Under the pieces are notes generated by a model that saw nothing but the letters and a program-made list of their open reading frames with translations, ran no database searches and was not told where the DNA came from. A DNA stretch of 64,000 nt from Thermothelomyces thermophilus ATCC 42464. Its lineage: Eukaryota; Ascomycota; Sordariomycetes; Sordariales; Chaetomiaceae. The stretch is taken from positions 5,270,001 to 5,334,000 of the forward strand of contig NC_016472.1 of assembly GCF_000226095.1 (NCBI RefSeq), given 5' to 3'. Numbering within the stretch: the stretch's first letter is position 1; every line of letters starts with the position of its first letter. Shown here one piece after another: positions 20,343 to 31,723 of this stretch. The position numbers and the translations under genes were made by a program.

Positions 20343-21792
20343 ATGTCACTAATATCGGCGCTCCGGGTCCCCTATCGGGAAGCCCGCGATGGGTTCTGGG
20401 GAGAGCAGACGTCGACGCTGAATTGGTGCGAAGAGGTACCGATTGGATAAACCACCCCTCTCTTTCATGAATCATTGCCAGATCGGAAGGCCCAAGTCGA
20501 CTCACGCCCGGATCTAGGACTACAACATCACCTTTTACTGCGCCGAAGTCGTCAACACGCTCACCAACCTGGTCTTCATGTGGCTCGGGTTTAAGGGCTT
20601 GCGCAATGTGATCGCCTACAGTCACTCGAGCGTCTTGATCCTCGTCTTCCTTGGGTACATCGTAGTTGGCCTGGGGTCAATGGCTTTCCACACCACGCTT
20701 AAGTGTTAGTTATCCCGTTCAGTATGCATGTTTCTGTTCTTTTGGCTTATGCACCTCGCTTTTATGTTTTGTACCTGGGTCATTGTTTTCTCCCCCCTTT
20801 CTGCGTTTATCCGTCCCCTTACTGCCGGTCCAGCCTGTTGTCTTACACTACCATCGCAGACGAGATGCAGCTTGCCGACGAGCTGCCGATGATATACACC
20901 GTGTGCATTATGGCATTTGCCACGTTTGCGTACAAGCGGCCGGCGAGGGTCCGGGCCCTGATCGCGATCGCCTTGGTTGGATTGGCGGTTTTCATCACGG
21001 TTTGCAACCACCTGCTCCTCACCGGAACACCGGGGATAAGAAAAAAAAAAGGAGGGAGATACGGGCTACTAACGAGAAGGAAATGGTCAGGTGTACTACC
21101 TCTATGCCAAGGATCCCGTCTTCCACCAGGTCGCATACGGCCTCCTCACGGCCGGGACCATCTTCCGTGGCTTCTATGTCATGGAAACCGACCTGCGGCC
21201 GAGGTTGAGGCAGCGAAAGCAGCCTACCGAATGTGATGAATACATGCTCCGCATGTACAAGCTGGCAGTGACTGGTCAGTTTCGCCACTCTCGATCTGCA
21301 TCGACGGTGCTCCGTCCAGAGCACCTACTGTACCACTGACACTGACACGTCCCTGCTAGGCATCCTCATGTTCTTGGCCGGATTCTTCATCTGGAACATG
21401 GACAACATCTTCTGCCACCATCTGACAGGCGCCAAGAACAAACTGCTGCTCCCGTGGTCTGTCGTACTAGAAGGTCATGGATGGTGGCACATCCTGACGG
21501 GTCTAGGTAAGTCGCCCGTTCTGCCACGAGACCGAGAGGATGATGCTGACGTGTAAAATAGGCGGTATGTGATACTCGTCGGCGCCTCGTCGGCGCCTCG
21601 TCGGGGCCTGTGAGCGCTAACGTGTTTGATGCAGCATACCACATGATTCTGTGGAGGGTGTGGCTAAACTGCTGTCTGGACGGCAGTGAGGAGGAGTTCA
21701 TGTTGGACTGGGCGCCTTTGCGGTCCGTTCCACAGGTGGTGCCCAAGCCGGGCGCGTTTGCAAATGGGAACGGGCAGAAGAAGACCCAGTAA
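20343..21792 (+). CDS. Alkaline ceramidase (YPC1/YDC1 family)
   Basis: Seven predicted exons (20343-20435, 20518-20704, 20860-20999, 21091-21274, 21360-21506, 21562-21564, 21635-21792) give 303 aa. The ER enzyme cleaves (phyto)ceramide to a sphingoid base and fatty acid. Conserved blocks are RDGFWGEQTSTLNWCEEDY, ITFYCAEVVNTLTNLVF, VGLGSMAFHTTLKYEMQLADE, ETDLRPRLRQRK, WNMDNIFCHHLTG and GHGWWHILTGLGAYHMILW. Its metal-site Ser, His and Asp residues are typical of the CREST superfamily. Seven hydrophobic segments are expected. Exon 6 is just three bases (GCG), flanked by introns with textbook signals; it supplies the Gly of LTGLGAY. Skipping it would remove only that residue and keep frame. Intron 3 has a weak donor (GTTTGC) but a perfect CTAAC branch point. 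The start is the first in-frame ATG. Confidence 0.93.
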
Positions 21793-22482
21793 CCGGGTTC
21801 TCTCCTCGCACTGCTGTTCAGATTGTTCACAAAGGGGGGCCGGAGGCGGGGGCAGATTGGAACGAAAAAAAAAAAATCGTGAAACAAAATGTTGTATCAG
21901 TCATGGATCAGAAAGCATTCATAGAGGGTAGGCTGAATAAAGAATCAACAGTCTCTAAGGTTTAGCAGGAGTAGTGTAAGTTTAATTGCTCGATAGAGTG
22001 ATATGGCCAGAGATGCAAGCGCCTTTACTGATCCGGCATGGCTCGAGATCACGATACAACTGCATACCTCAGCTGTTCGGAAACTTGAGTGCTGAGACTC
22101 GAGTCAACTGGCCGCCTGCTTCTCATTTCTGTATTACTTTCCCTGAGGTAGGTCCCTAGGGTAGGGAGATAGAGAATTCTGTAATTTGAAGAAGTCGGCT
22201 GCTCCTTCTAAGAGAGATCTTCCTGCTCGTCCGTGTGGAATTTGTGGGCTCGCACCGTGGTGGACCCAGTCACCTCTCTGCAGTTCGTCGATAAAACCAA
22301 TGCGATGAACAACTTGTTAGGCTAACTAACTACATCGCGAAATCGTGAGAACAGCCCGTGATTTCATGTCGCCGGTGGCTACTGTCAGCTTCAGCTCCAT
22401 TGTATGCAGCACTCAGCGTACTTGAGAAATTGAAACCGGTCAAGTCAGAGTAAGATCATAATAAAAAAAAGGAACTGTCAAG
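21793..22482. other. intergenic, ceramidase to PFD1
   Basis: Contains the ceramidase 3' region and the PFD1 promoter. An A tract lies near 21866-21878. No gene was seen. Confidence 0.6.
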
Positions 22483-22991
22483 ATGTCAATATCAAACGAG
22501 GCGCTGCAAAAGGTGAGAGCGACTCCATGGATCGGGCATCAACCCTCGCTGCGTCACGATTGACACTGACCAAGTCAACAGCTGGTGAGAGAGATTGAGT
22601 CGCAGGCGATTGCCGCGCAACAGCAGATTAGCCTGGTGCGCACCCAGGCGGCGAGCAAGCAACGAGAGATGCGCCTGGCCCAGTTGACGCGCAACGAAAT
22701 CGCATCGCTGCCGTCGGATACCGCCGTGTACGAGGGCGTTGGGAAGATGTAAGCGGTTCTTCAGCCCCTGTATCTCCCTACCCCCGTGGGGTGAAATCGT
22801 CTCGCTGACCTCACTCGGCAAGGTTTGTCGGGGTAGGTGTGCCGGCGCTGCAGGACAAGTTGGGCTCGCAGATCAAGGACCTCGAGACCGAGGTGGACGC
22901 CCTAGGCAAGCGGCTACATTACTTGGAGACGACGGCGAAAAACAGCCAGGAACACATCGAGAAAATGCTCAAGGGTGCCGGGCAGTCATGA
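22483..22991 (+). CDS. PFD1: Prefoldin subunit 1 (beta-type prefoldin)
   Basis: Three exons (22483-22512, 22582-22748, 22823-22991) give 121 aa, the usual length. PFD1 is a beta subunit of the cytosolic prefoldin hexamer that feeds actin and tubulin to CCT. Features are an N-terminal helix (MSISNEALQKLVREIESQ), a long coiled coil with AAQQQISLVRTQAASKQREM, the beta-hairpin block TAVYEGVGKMFVGVGVPAL, and the C-terminal helix LGSQIKDLETEVDALGKRL. The Met of GKMF is split by intron 2 (AT|G), which the conserved hairpin supports. It is unlinked functionally to its neighbours, but PFD5 lies 18 kb away on the same strand. Confidence 0.94.
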
Positions 22992-25131
22992 TACGCCAAT
23001 GCGAAACCTGGTGCACGTACATATTCGGCCACCTCGACGAAGCCTTGGAGTCGCACTCGCACCCCGCTCAGGACGATGAGCATCAGCGAGCGTCCATGTC
23101 GATAGAATGACACAATGGCCAATGCACGGTTCTGGCAGAGGAGGAGGGGCTTGTCGGTCGGGGGAGGTGGGGGCGACTCCTGCCGAACGGCTGTCTTTTC
23201 ATTGAGACGAGCGAGACCACCAGTTTCTTCGGTTGGGGGTCAAGCTACTGGATGGATTATCAAGTTCATCAAACGTTTGTCAACAAAAGTGAGCTTCTGG
23301 AGCTCTCTCGCAGCCTGTCCCACTCCTTCATTCATCTAACCGTGCTAAGATGGTGATTTGAACCAGAGATCCACCTTTTGAGGGGCAGAAATCTCGAGCA
23401 TTGACGGATGCCTAAATACATACATAGCGGGGCTCTCTCACACACGCACACCAAAGGAATCCATATCCGGATGCTTCCGCTCATACCAAGCAAGTACTAC
23501 CTACGTACGGAGTTAGAGGTGCCAAGACCACCTTCGCACGCAATTCCCGCCCTCTGGCCGCACTGTTTTGGCCGATCAGCTGGCCCTGGCCAGTGACTCC
23601 CCTAAGGACGCGCTTGTTCGCTCTCTCATCACTGGTTCGCGGTCAAAGATGGGCCCCCCCAAAAAAATTAGAATCTCATGCCGCCTAGGCGAGCGCAGGT
23701 GCGACACGCCAATTTCGGCTCCCGTTCACATGAGGTTGATCAGGACCATGGGCGCAGCCTCACCGGGGCCGCGATGTCGATGCCCAAACCCCACTCTACA
23801 AGTAACCCGGGCCTGCTGGTCAGCGTGCCGCCGCGGCGCCAACCCGCGGGCGCCATGAGCACTGGGCAGCCTGAACCCCCGTGGGTAATCGCCAAGAGGT
23901 TCCTCCCAGCCCCTCCCCTGCCCCTCACCTAGCCCTACGCAGCCCGCCGTTGTCTACATAGTAACTCGATCGCCTCTGGCGGCTCCGGACAGCAACTCCT
24001 CTCGGCAACATCAGCAGACAATTTGTGAGATGGAAAACAGAATGCCGCAGCTATGCCACTACGATAACTCGGATAAAAAAAACGGGGACACTGAGGGCGA
24101 AGCGCACCAATGCCTGCCTCTAGGCCTTTCTGCGCGCGGCAACGTAACGGCGGGGTCAGGTGTTTCTCACCTCAAGGCTGGACTCTTGGACTCTGCGCGT
24201 CGGCGTTACGCCCCGTTCAAGGTTTCGCGGTACGGAGTGCAGACAGAGTGGTGCAGGGCTGCTTCTGGGAGCAAAGCGGCAAGCGGAATTCGTGCTGGCG
24301 GTTGCGCGAGGGATGTAGTTTCCACATCTCTCATCTCGAGTCACCGAGCGGCTAACGTTGCTCCCTCTTTTTCATCCGCGGCCCCCAGCCACCCGGGGGG
24401 CCAGCCCTGGCAGCTCTGCCGCTGACACGCACAGAGTCATCCACCCCAGACCCTGGAACTATGCTATCCAAAGTATTCCCAGCCGCGGCACCGTCCCTGG
24501 CCAACCAGCAGCGGCCACTGTGGGAGAAATGCGTGATCGCACACGTCCCAGCCAGGGAACGGTAGGTGTACTGTATGTACATACTTCGTCTGGAACATGT
24601 TCCGCGTCGCACCCGACCACCAGGGCTGCCGTGATGCGCGAGTTTCCCATACCAGTCAGCCCAGCGGGGCATGGCCGTCGTCGCCGGCCCCGCACGGTAC
24701 GCTTGAAGGCGCTCTGCGTCTCTCCTGATTTGTTACCCTGCGTCGGTAGCTCATGCACTCTCTCACTCCCAAGCTACCGGGGGAGGTGTCCATCGTCTGT
24801 GAGTCCATCCTGACCGCCGCAGCACCGAATTAATGGTGGGTCACACCCCCGCTCTGTTGGCGGGCTACACAATCCTCCTGACCCCCCCCCCCCCTTCTCT
24901 CCCTCTCTGTGCGGCACAGATATCTTCCCCAGAGTCTCATTTCCCTCTTTCCTGAAATCTCCGTGCCGGATTGAACCATATCACCAAGAGAACATACTTT
25001 ATAGACCCGAGGCTCAAAACGCCGTTTCACAAAAACCCCCCCCTGGTTGGAAGTGCTCGGCGCATTCAAAATAGCAGCGGCGTCTCGGACGATAGTCTGA
25101 GCTTGATCCGGCTTTCGTTCGCTCTTCCGAC
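22992..25131. other. 2.1-kb intergenic region
   Basis: Only short frames without family features are present. GC-rich and C-tract segments (for example about 24882-24894) alternate with ordinary sequence. The right end should hold the promoter of the next gene. Nothing else was recognised. Confidence 0.55.
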
Positions 25132-26867
25132 ATGGCTAGTTACAGCGATGACGAGTCGACAGACTTCCACGTGGAACGCCACCGGGTGAGAGTACGAGAA
25201 CACAGGCGCGATCCGTCGCCGTTCCACAGGGTTCCTCCGCCTCCGCCGCCGGGCCCGCAGTATATCCAAACCGTCACCAGGGATGTGCGCGACCACCGGG
25301 CCCCAGTGGGCTACTATCATGCGCCCGGTCCCCGCCGACCTGAGGAGCGCATGACCGTGGTCCCCGCCCGTTCCCGGTCGAGAGAGCGGCGGTCCCCGCC
25401 CATCCATCACGTCGCGCCGGCCGTGCCACAGGTTCCCAACGTGATCATTAACCAGCAACGTCCGATCATCCACCGCAGTCGGTCGGACAGCGACTCTGAT
25501 TCCTCCTCGGACGACTCGTCCCGCTCTTCCCGGCGCCACCGCCGCCGGCACAGGTACCGATCGCGCAGCCGCGCCCGCAGCAGGTCCTCGAGCACGCACA
25601 GCTACCTAGAGGACGCCCGGGACAAGTGGAGGCTGCAGCAGGCCGAAGAGCAGCTCAACCAGCTCCGGCTCGAGGCGCGGAGGCGGGAGGAGCAGCGCCA
25701 GATGGAGCGGTACACAAAGGAGCAGGCAGAGCTCGCGCAGACGCGGGCCGAGCTGGAGATGCGCCAGCGGCGCGAAGAGGAAGAGCTCCGCAACGACCGC
25801 TTCCGCGACGAGCAGGAGCTGATCTACCTCAAGCGCGAGATCGCCCGCATCAAGCGCGAGGAGGAGGAGCTGAGGCTCGAGCGCGCGCGCGAGGAGCACC
25901 TCCGGCTGGCCAAGGACAGCGAGGAGCTGGCGCGGCTCAGGCGCGACCAGGACGAGCGCCGGCGCCAGAAGCAGGCCGCCGAGGAGGCCGAGTACCAGAA
26001 GCAGAAGGCAGAGCTCGAGCGCCGGCTCCGCGAGGAGGAGGCCGCCAAGCACGACAAGGCGATCCAGGAGCAGGCCAAGGCCAAGGCCGCCCTCGCCGAG
26101 CTGGAGCGCATCCACGAAGAGAAGAAGCGGAAGGAGGAGGAGGAGCGGATCAAGCGCGAGCTGGAGCTCAAGAAGCTCGAGGAGGAGAAGAAGGCGGAGG
26201 AGGAGCGGAAGCGCAAGGAGAAGGAGGCCGAGGAGATCATCGCCCAATACAAGGCCAAGGAGGCCGAGCGGATCGAGAAGGAGAAGAAGGAGAAGGAGGC
26301 CCGCGACAAGGAGCTGCAGCGCATCATGCAGGAGCGCCTGATCAACGCCGGCCTGGACGAGAAGGAGATCGAGGCCGTCTTGAAGAACGAGAAGATCAAG
26401 CGGGACAAGAAGGAGGAGGAGGACAAGCAGGTCGCCCGCCCGACCTACACCAAAATGTCGTTGCGCCATCTCGATATCGAGACCCTCATTGCCCACCAGA
26501 TCGATTTCGAGTTGGACAGAACGGTACGGTTCCCCCCCCCCCTTCCTTTCCCCGGGGCCCAAAAAAAAGAAAAACAAAAAAAGCCAAAAAAAAACGAATG
26601 GTCACCTCTCTTTACTGACATTTTTCACAGGACCCGGGCTACGTCATCATCAAACGCTGGGTGCCCGAGTGGGAGCAGGCCATCCTGTGGGAGCACACGC
26701 GGAAGCGCCGGAGCGGCAAGGTCATGCTCGAGGTAGAAGACCACCACCATCACCACCACCGCCGGAGCCGGTCGGGCGAGTACGAGTTTGTCCGCCGCAA
26801 GTCGTCCCGCCACCGCAGCAAGTCGCCCAGTCTGCTCCTGTACCTCGCCGGAGGCCGCCCGCGGTAA
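25132..26867 (+). CDS. RS-rich, highly charged coiled-coil protein, unknown function
   Basis: Two exons (25132-26523, 26631-26867) give 542 aa. The N-terminal 160 residues are Arg/Ser/Pro-rich with RS-type repeats (RSDSDSDSSSDDSSRSSRR) and a predicted disordered tail. Residues about 165-430 are a nearly unbroken Glu/Lys/Arg/Ala-rich helix (single alpha-helix or coiled coil). A compact C-terminal block follows: RPTYTKMSLRHLDIETLIAH, then DPGYVIIKRWVPEWEQAILW. From memory, this block occurs at the end of many uncharacterised ascomycete proteins with similar architecture. A His run (HHHHHHRR) and a further RS tail close the protein. The intron (donor GTACGG, acceptor TTCACAG) is in phase 0 and splits the conserved block. 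RS content hints at an RNA or nuclear role, but this is only an inference. The long open frames on the other strand are compositional shadows. Confidence 0.83.
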
Positions 26868-27653
26868 AACGACCGAAGCGGAAACGGAATGTAACAAAGG
26901 AAGGAAAACGGAACGAAACGGAACGGAACGGGAAAAAAACAAACAAACAGCACAACGATTGGGCTCGTTTTGTGTCCTCGTTTGCGATGGTCTGTGATAC
27001 CCTTTCCAGCGTGGACGATCTCCGGGGAAGGTTTTACGGTCCCCTGTGTTCTTCTCTTTCTTCCTTCTCTCGTTTCCTGTTCTGGTCACGACATGACGGA
27101 AAGAAAAGGCTGGCGACGAAAGGAATGCTCAGGGAGGGGAGGGTTGGAGGGGTGGGAAGGGAACGTTATGAGCATGATGAACATGGGATAAGACGATGAG
27201 ATGATGATGATTAGTTGTTACGTTTACTGAGCCGAGATCTATTCCATGTCCTCCCCCACTTTTTTTTGAGTTTTATCAATTTCCCAACTTCTCTCTGCTT
27301 CTTCATTGCCTAGGCAGGTCAATACCTCCAAAGGTCTTGTGATTTCCAACTCCTTCTTTTTGTTTTTTTTATTCTCTTGTCCTTTCAGGCCGTATCCCTC
27401 AATTTGGATAAGGCCGCCTGTTTTCTTCTCATTCCGTAGAGCTGGTCGAGATCGGTTGGGTTGGGGTAGTGGAACAGGTATCCTACAGTACAATATACTA
27501 CTACACTTGTAAAACCGAACAGAGAACAAGAACGCCAGACGTCACCCCCCACGCCACCACACCTTCCAACCTAAATCTCGGGATGGATATACACACACAT
27601 CCTTCCGAGCCAGCTCAAAAAAGATCCACGCCATGACCCACCCCACCCACACA
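26868..27653. other. intergenic, tail-to-tail
   Basis: Holds the 3' regions of two convergent genes, with purine-rich runs near 26880-26945 and a GATGATGA run near 27190-27210. No gene was seen. Confidence 0.55.
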
Positions 27654-28858
27654 TCATAGGGTATCGCTCGCCCCGGCGGCCCAACCGCGCTCGGCCCGGC
27701 GAATCAGCTCCTCGTAGACGGTCCAGGCGAGGGCGGAGCTGAGGGCCTTGCGGCTCATGCGCAGGGCGAGGCCGTCCCAGAGCGCGCGGAGGCCGTCCTC
27801 GGCGACCATGCGCCTGGCGCCCTGGGCCATGTTGCGGTACCGGCCGGGCTGCAGCTGGATCCTCGTCTTGACGGCGTCGAACGGGTTGGAGACGACGCTG
27901 CACACCACGGCCGACAGCACGCCCGACGCGAAGTTGATCGCCGCCGCCCGCGACACCCCCATCCCTGCGGGACGAGCCCGCGCCCCCGCCCCCGCCCCCG
28001 TCGTCTCCTCCTCCTCCTGCCTTGGGCCGTCTCGGCCTTGGATCCCGACCCCCCCGAGCGGTGCCTCCCGGCCCCGTGCATCGTCGTCGCGGTCGCGAGG
28101 AGGGAAGAGGGAGCTCAGGCGCTTCTTGCTCTGCTCGTAAAACAGGACGTACAGCCCCGCGTAGGGGGCGTCGCGGACGGCGGTGGCGCCGTAGCCGGCG
28201 AAGAAGCCGCGCGGGCCCTCCTTGGCGGCGATGTCGCGCGCCGCCGAGGCCAGCGACGTGTAGCTGTACAGGGTGCTCTCGTAGCGGACCTTGAGGACGG
28301 TGAGGGGCATGAGGATGAGGCCCGCAAAGCAGCGGGCGACGGCGCCGGCCAGGAGGTTGGACGTGTTGGAGAGCTTGGGGAGGGATGACGATGATGACGA
28401 CGACGACGACGAGCCCCTGTAGTTCGTCGTCGTCGTCGTCGTTGTAGGAGAAGAGGGGGGGGAGGAGAGTCGGGCGACGGTCTGGCGGATCGCGTTGAGC
28501 GAGGTGAAGTATATTGCCGAGCCGAAGCCGGTGCGGAGGGCGGATGGCACGGCGCCGCGCCAGAGGGCGGGCAGCAGGCGCGGGGCGGCGCGGATGTCGG
28601 CTATTGCGGCGGAGAGGGAGTGCGCGCCGGACTGCTGGACCCGGGTTTTCAGGAGGTCGATGGGCTGGAGGAGGACGGCCGAGAGGACGCCGGAGCCGAG
28701 GCCGGCGGCGAAGTGGAAGGCTGTTGTTTAGAGAAAAGGTAGGGTTGTTATGTTAGCCGGGTTCAAGAGGCACCGGAAGCATTGACAACTGCGATATGCA
28801 GTAGTAGAGATGGAGACGCACTCGACTTCGAAAGCGCCGAGCGGGAGCCATCGGACAT
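27654..28858 (-). CDS. HEM25: Mitochondrial glycine carrier (HEM25/SLC25A38)
   Basis: Exons complement(28822-28858, 27654-28720) give 367 aa. The short first exon [12 protein letters not shown] joins through A|CC to [15 protein letters not shown], the family's conserved start of helix 1. Hem25 imports glycine into the matrix for the first step of haem synthesis. Three mitochondrial-carrier signature repeats are visible: [11 protein letters not shown] (about residue 31), [11 protein letters not shown] and [11 protein letters not shown]. The protein is about 60 residues longer than typical members because of two low-complexity inserts: a Thr/Ser run (TTTTTTT...[10 protein letters not shown]) encoded by GTC/GAC-type trinucleotide repeats at about 28390-28445, and a charged Glu/Gly/Ala loop at about 27960-28110. 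Both lie in loops between helices. Confidence 0.93.
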
Positions 28859-29475
28859 TGCGGCGTTGGAAAATCTGTCTCGGGCGTGGGTTGTCTTTTG
28901 GTCTGTTTTTGTCCTCTACAAATTGAAGCCCTCGGAGGAGGGGTATGGGAAGCTCGGAAAGATTTCTCGCTCTAGAGTTTGACGTGTCCGAGACGCGGAC
29001 CGGCCATTCTCGACACAGCTCTATCTTGGGCAGCCCATGTTGACGAGAGCTAGGACTTGGGTCGTTGTTGCTGTTGTCTTTTGTAATGTTTGAAAAACAG
29101 AAAAAAAGAAAGAAAAAAAAAAAAAAAAAGACGGTGGGAGCCGCGAGGCATGCAGCAGCAAGCAAGGATCGGCTTATGACGGCATGCTCGTTCTTGCGCG
29201 TAGGCCCCGCCGAACCCGACCTGCCGGCTTGACCCGAGCTGACGAGCGGCCCGGGGTCCCCGCGCGGCCAATCAACGGACATACTAATTCAAGTTGTGTA
29301 TGTATGGACATGTAATCCGTACATACACTAATAATAAGGCGGGGATGAGTAGTGTACACTTCGTATGAGAGCAGTGGAATCAGTTGACGCCCGAGTCACA
29401 GTGCTCATAATCATTGCTCGGTAAGCCGGGAACTTTGAGAGTCCCCACGTTGCATGCGTGCCGGTCCGCCCGCCC
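28859..29475. other. intergenic with A tract and TAATCCGTAC copy
   Basis: Upstream of HEM25 and downstream of COG8. It contains an A-rich tract (about 29098-29130) and TAATCCGTAC at 29313-29322. No gene was seen. Confidence 0.6.
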
Positions 29476-30930
29476 TTATCCCACCATGCCTTTGTCCCCC
29501 GTCCCCCTCCGTTGCTCTCCGACAATGGACTCTAGCCGCCCAGCCAGGGCCCGATGCTTCTTGACCACCTCTACCCATTCGTCCTCGGCCTCGGGCCCGA
29601 CATCTAGCGTAGCGAGGAACAGCCCAAAATCTCCTCCCAACCGTCCCAGGCTCCCTGCGCAGTATAGCACCTGCGTGAGCAGACTATCCCTGGCCGCCTG
29701 ATCCTTCACGGTAGGCAAATATGATCGCAGCGTCTCCAGGAGCATGTCCACCAAATACAGGGGGAACGTCGCCAACGCCGAGGGCATCGGTTCCAGCGGG
29801 TCACTCCCGCCTCCCTCCTGCTGCTGCTGCTGTTGCTGCTGTGGCGGCGGCGGTGGTGGTCCTGCCAGGGGCCCATCGCTGGTGACGGCCGTCGTGGCGG
29901 GGAAGATGCTCCGGAACATGGAGACGATGGCGAAGCTCTGCTCGCGGAAAATCTCGAGGTAGCGCTTCAGGTACCGCTCCGTCTGCTGGCCGCCCGACCA
30001 GGCGTTGCCGCTGCCGATTGCCCGCTGGCGCGCCTTCTCTTGGTCGGCCAGCTCGCGGAGCGGTTCGAGCGCCTCGAGCATGTTCATGAGCGTTGCCAGG
30101 CGGCAGACGAGGAAGAGCGCGCCGAGGACGCGTTCTTGGGATTCACGAGCTCGTGCAGTGCTGGAGCTGCCGGAAGCGGCGGCGGCGGCGGGCGGACTGG
30201 TTGCTACCGCCGATGCTGCCTCGAGGTCTGGCAGGACTCGTCGCAGCCAGCTGATGGTTCGTAGAGAGGCCGCTAGCTTGAGGCCAGGGGCTTTCAGGGA
30301 GAGAATGAGGTTGGCTGCCATGGTGCGCATCGCCTCGTCGGCTTGGCTGGATATCGATTCGACGAGAGGCGACTTGGGGTAGATGGAGTGCAGCCGGCGA
30401 ATATGCCCGTTCAGGTCCAGAGCAGACGAGTAATTGACGGGCGCGGTAGAGATGGCTGAAGAGAGCAAGGTCGGCAGCTCCAGCACGTCGACCAGGCGCT
30501 CGACGTTGCGTGAGAGGAGCAGAGCCTTCTTGCGCCGTGCCAGCACGTCGCTCTCGCTGCTCTTGCTGTAGGTGGTTGAGAAGCGGACGGCTTCGTTGTC
30601 TAGCCTCGGAATAGCGTTGCGCAGCTCGGCAGTGCTCGCGGCGAGCGCGGGCAGTGTGCTGCGCAGTGTTGCATGGTGAGATGCAGACTCGATGATCTGC
30701 TTGTGTGACTTCTTGGACAGCGCTTGCAATGAGAGAAGAAGCCCGTGAGACGATTGCGCGAGTGCCTGCGGTTCAGATGACGAGAGGGATGACAGCGGTT
30801 GCGAGGCCAGAGTCTTGAGATACTCCAGTGCGCTCGGGTCTGGCGGGGCCCGGGCGGAAGGAGTTGACGACGACGACGACGACGACGACGTGTCTGGAGT
30901 CAAGAGCAACTCGTAAAGTATATCCGCCAT
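29476..30930 (-). CDS. COG8: Conserved oligomeric Golgi complex subunit 8 (Dor1-like)
   Basis: A single exon of 484 aa from ATG at 30930 (MADILYELLLTPDT). COG8 is a lobe-B subunit of the COG tether for retrograde transport within the Golgi. The Dor1-like domain covers about residues 35-330: YLKTLASQPLSSLSSSEPQA, FSTTYSKSSESDVLARRKKA, NVERLVDVLELPTLLSSAI, YLKRYLEIFREQSFAIVSMF. A Pro/Gln run (PPPPPPQQQQQQQQ) encoded by CTG/CGG-type repeats (about 29815-29860) interrupts the C-terminal half, followed by FPLYLVDMLLETLRSYLPTV. A Ser run encoded by GAC repeats (about 30868-30890) sits near the N-terminus. It is shorter than metazoan COG8 but usual for filamentous fungi, I believe. Confidence 0.88.
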   Translation of the reverse strand: MADILYELLLTPDTSSSSSSSSTPSARAPPDPSALEYLKTLASQPLSSLSSSEPQALAQSSHGLLLSLQALSKKSHKQIIESASHHATLRSTLPALAASTAELRNAIPRLDNEAVRFSTTYSKSSESDVLARRKKALLLSRNVERLVDVLELPTLLSSAISTAPVNYSSALDLNGHIRRLHSIYPKSPLVESISSQADEAMRTMAANLILSLKAPGLKLAASLRTISWLRRVLPDLEAASAVATSPPAAAAASGSSSTARARESQERVLGALFLVCRLATLMNMLEALEPLRELADQEKARQRAIGSGNAWSGGQQTERYLKRYLEIFREQSFAIVSMFRSIFPATTAVTSDGPLAGPPPPPPQQQQQQQQEGGGSDPLEPMPSALATFPLYLVDMLLETLRSYLPTVKDQAARDSLLTQVLYCAGSLGRLGGDFGLFLATLDVGPEAEDEWVEVVKKHRALAGRLESIVGEQRRGTGDKGMVG

Positions 30931-31723
30931 ATTGGCTATGTCGAAGCCTCAACGCGCAGCGTCGATGCTAATGATTTCGGGAGACGATCCAAAACGGCCA
31001 GTTCCAGGTTGTGCCTGGAACAGCCGAGTGCGGTGCTGAAAAGGAAAAATATCTTGGTAATTTAGCTGCTATTTTGCTTGCTATTCAGGACAGCGCTCGA
31101 TAGCGCTCCTTCCTGAAAGTTGTGTTGGTCTTGCTGCGTACGGATTACTCTTAACAGGTAGGTACCGTAATGGTGTCGCGTACCTTACGGAATTAACTAT
31201 CCGTATGTGCACAGGTCCGAACACTAACCTATACGGAGTAGTTGGTATTAGGTATATACATGTATGCAGTTAAACATGCTGCTAGCTGCAAGCAATGCCC
31301 CGTTTCAGGCATCATGTTCTCACTCCGCTCATGCTCAACACTCCATCAATTCGAATAATAAACAAGCTGTTTAACGAAAAACGTCTGGTTCCTGCCCTGC
31401 TGCTTTCCCCAAGATCACTTTTATTCAACGCACAGCCAGACAACCAAAGCCTTCAGAGCCGGATTGAACTTTGATTCTTTGACTTCAAATCCGAGATAAT
31501 AACGGACTACATTCACGATGTGCACTGCATGCTCACCGTTTCTTGCTAGTATCCCTCGCGTGTCGGACATTTCCCCTGCGCCTTTCTATTCCTCTCCCGT
31601 TGTTTGTATGAGGTTGGAACCCCGCGAAGTCGACTTCCCTAGCCACTCTTCAGACTACCATTGAGCCTGACTGTACCGAGTTTGTTCCTCCTTCTGTTTC
31701 TGGTCCGCGTCATTCCATGATGC
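30931..31723. other. AT-richer intergenic region
   Basis: Promoter side of COG8 and 3' side of the next minus-strand gene. Contains GTACGGATTA at 31138-31147 and a related TACGGAGTA near 31230. No gene was seen. Confidence 0.6.

Noticed and set aside
23350-23385. GATTTGAACC-like word suggesting a tRNA T arm
   Set aside because: The T stem does not pair and no cloverleaf can be drawn.
25606-26577. 323-codon minus-strand frame full of Leu
   Set aside because: Mirror image of the Glu/Lys/Arg-rich helix on the plus strand; its bias comes from that codon pattern.
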